Assembly: GCF_004354985.1 (NCBI RefSeq) | Contig: NZ_SMSK01000030.1 | Span: 1 to 33,223, forward strand | Reading direction: 5' to 3' | Length of the DNA stretch: 33,223 bases | Source: Segetibacter sp. 3557_3 | GTDB lineage: Bacteria > Bacteroidota > Bacteroidia > Chitinophagales > Chitinophagaceae | Shown here: one piece after another, positions 31,730 through 33,223 of the stretch | Layout of the letters: each line of letters starts with the position of its first letter | Numbering within the stretch: position 1 is the stretch's first letter | Notes under the pieces: model-generated | The model's database searches: none | Told to the model about the DNA's origin: nothing | The model's input: the letters and a program-made list of their open reading frames with translations, nothing else | Translations under genes and position numbers: made by a program

Positions 31730-32641
31730 ATGAGAATCAAGTCTATCATTGTAATCGTGATGCTATTATTTACTATTTCTGCGCAAGCTCAAGAGATTTC
31801 CTCCGCGCCATTGGCAGTAAATCATAGATATTATTCGCCTGGCAGGAACTATTTCTTGGTATTGCAAGGAGATGGAAATCTTGTTCTTTACACTGCCACT
31901 GGAAGCCCAGTTTGGAACACAAAAACGAACGGCAAAGCCGTAACTACTTGTTCGATGCAAGCGGACGGAAACCTTGTTTTATATAATGGCTCTACACCTG
32001 TTTGGGATAGCAAAACTTGCTGTTATCCGAATAACCCTACCAAACTATCGGTACAAGACGATGGAAATCTTGTAATATTTGGTCAATTCTGTGGAAATTG
32101 GATTCCAATTTGGACAAGTAAATCGGGCAACTCCTCAAAAGAGCAAATTTCACAAATGACCACAACTGCATTTGATAACGGTTCAAAAACTTCGACCATT
32201 AAGGCAACGGGTTCATACCAAGGTCCCTCCGGATTTGATCGTGGCATGGCAACTACATTACACTGTGGCAAATCGCCAGAAAGTTGGGTTAGGGGCAGTG
32301 CATCTCTTGACCGAGCTTCCGGAATTCTTTTTGTCACTATTCAGTTAGAAACAGATGCTGTGGACGCCGGACCTAAAGGAAAGGTTACGGCAATATTTTA
32401 TGACTCAGATGGAAATGCTATTGCAAATGCAACTACAACCGAAGTGGAAACAGGGGGAAAGTTACCCGGCAGTGCAGCAATTAGGAACTTTTCAAGTCAA
32501 GTTACCATTGCCCCTCAATTAGCAAAAAAAGTGTGTTCAATAACTTTAGCTGCTCAATGTACAGGTTCACTGTTTAGAGCCGGTAATATTCCTCTGGGAA
32601 CTGTAATTGATGCTTTTACTATAGCAGTAACTTTGTTATAG
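31730..32641 (+). CDS. Secreted bulb-type (B-) lectin domain protein (303 aa)
   Basis: The signal peptide is MRIKSIIVIVMLLFTISAQAQ. Residues ~22-132 form a bulb-type lectin domain with three mannose-site motifs QxDxNxVxY: Q46-D48-N50-V52-Y54, Q77-D79-N81-V83-Y85 and Q109-D111-N113-V115-F117 (third ends in Phe). Each is followed by a VW(N/D)(T/S)KT or IWTSKS strand. Cysteine pairs are present in the domain. Residues ~140-303 are a Ser/Thr-rich beta domain of unknown type (SGILFVTIQLETDAV ... FTIAVTLL). Family knowledge: such domains bind D-mannose, are found in plant lectins and in lectin-like bacteriocins. No T9SS sorting domain is seen. Role as adhesin or antagonist is inferred. Confidence 0.88.
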   Translation: MRIKSIIVIVMLLFTISAQAQEISSAPLAVNHRYYSPGRNYFLVLQGDGNLVLYTATGSPVWNTKTNGKAVTTCSMQADGNLVLYNGSTPVWDSKTCCYPNNPTKLSVQDDGNLVIFGQFCGNWIPIWTSKSGNSSKEQISQMTTTAFDNGSKTSTIKATGSYQGPSGFDRGMATTLHCGKSPESWVRGSASLDRASGILFVTIQLETDAVDAGPKGKVTAIFYDSDGNAIANATTTEVETGGKLPGSAAIRNFSSQVTIAPQLAKKVCSITLAAQCTGSLFRAGNIPLGTVIDAFTIAVTLL

Positions 32642-33104
32642 AAAATCACTTCCGTGAAATTAGGCAAACAATAAAATACAGACTGCAGCCAACCTTGCAT
32701 TGGTAATATGGTGGGCGACTTAAGAGCAATCAGCTGTTTTATCACTATTCGGCTTTGATTTCGACAGACGAATAACGTCAAGCAACAAAATAAATAATCA
32801 GCCTTTCTGTCTGTTAGCAGCATCCGCTCAATGTAGACGTCAATACCGCCACATTGCCAATGCTTAAACGTTGCCTGTAATATTGCAAGCCTACTATATC
32901 ACAAAAGATTTTAAGAACTTATATTAGGGGCATTGATTATTGATTGCCGTAGCTATTAGATTTAAGAGACAAGATATCTACCTCGACTTAGCCACTACTG
33001 AGCAGATGACCGGAAAGGTTGTAAATGCTGGAATGACCCATAAAATTTCAACTTTAGCTGCACAAATGAAGATAAAACTTGATGTTTCATTTATCGGTCT
33101 TGAT
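32642..33104. other. Intergenic up to an insertion-sequence end, with a possible interrupted frame
   Basis: Mostly featureless. A TTG-started plus-strand frame from 32940 encodes QDIYLDLATTEQMTGKVVNA and STLAAQMKIKLDVSFIGLDC, then runs into the insertion-sequence repeats at ~33105. Its part before the repeats is fairly protein-like, so a gene may have been cut by the insertion; no family recognised. Confidence 0.35.
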
Positions 33105-33223
33105 TGTAGATTCCGGAACATTTTGACCCCGTGGTTCCGGCCAAGCTGACCCCCTCATTCCGGGCAAACTGCCCCCCCTTTGACTCATCTTTGTTTGGCA
33201 CGGATTCCGGGGCATCTTGACCC
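33105..33223 (+). mobile_element. Terminal repeats of an IS21-family element (partial, continues right)
   Basis: Four copies of a short unit TTCCGG-N-CA-N-TGACCCC start at 33111, 33135, 33158 and 33205, spaced 24, 23 and 47 (twice 23.5) bases. Multiple tandem short repeats of this TTCCGG...TGACCCC kind are the known ends of IS21-family elements, where they are bound by the IstA transposase. The orientation means the element lies to the right, outside the window. No istA or istB coding is visible here. Confidence 0.75.

Overview
The window looks like accessory DNA, most likely a plasmid or plasmid-derived island, from a Bacteroidota bacterium (Chitinophaga/Sphingobacterium/Cytophaga-like). Reasons seen in the sequence: an AT-rich genome; a delta-60-repeat protein ending in a type IX secretion (T9SS) sorting domain; a candidate promoter of the Bacteroidota TTTG / TAnnTTTG type; a short Crp/Fnr regulator; a TopB and a short RadC of the kinds common in Bacteroidota mobile elements; and an iteron-type Rep_3 replication initiator.

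Layout. (1) 1-1860: 3' part of a T9SS cargo protein whose sorting domain is cut by an in-frame stop. (2) 2171-2842: two small minus-strand genes, one followed by a clear terminator. (3) 2967-4772: a replicon with seven iterons, an intact Rep_3 initiator, and an iteron-like site in the rep upstream region. (4) 4773-8600: a gene-poor, decayed replication zone with a truncated second Rep, a ruined duplicate of the first rep with its upstream region, a small AT-hook protein, a dispersed motif and a tRNA-like remnant. (5) 8901-18804: exported proteins on the plus strand. Two very large ones share the order signal sequence, coiled coil, hydrophobic stretch, coiled coil. One small protein next to them carries a phage tail-collar-like C-terminus. 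(6) 19580-27352: a module holding a 1260-aa protein of unknown function and an AraC-type regulator, flanked by two direct copies of a ~1 kb block. The block carries three small genes, and nearly every copy of them is broken in a different way. (7) 27305-30436: radC-like gene and topB. (8) 30831-32641: Crp/Fnr regulator and a secreted bulb-type lectin. (9) 33105-33223: four short repeats typical of an IS21-family end, with the element continuing off the window.

How it may work together: the replication genes and topB/radC point to a mobile or plasmid backbone. The rest is cargo: secreted or surface proteins with lectin, tail-collar and coiled-coil/hydrophobic architectures, some next to a regulator. 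The decay (frameshifts, nonsense codons, duplicate rep and radC fragments) shows repeated recombination. No function is assigned to the large exported proteins or the 1260-aa protein; the pore-forming or cell-contact reading is an inference from architecture only.
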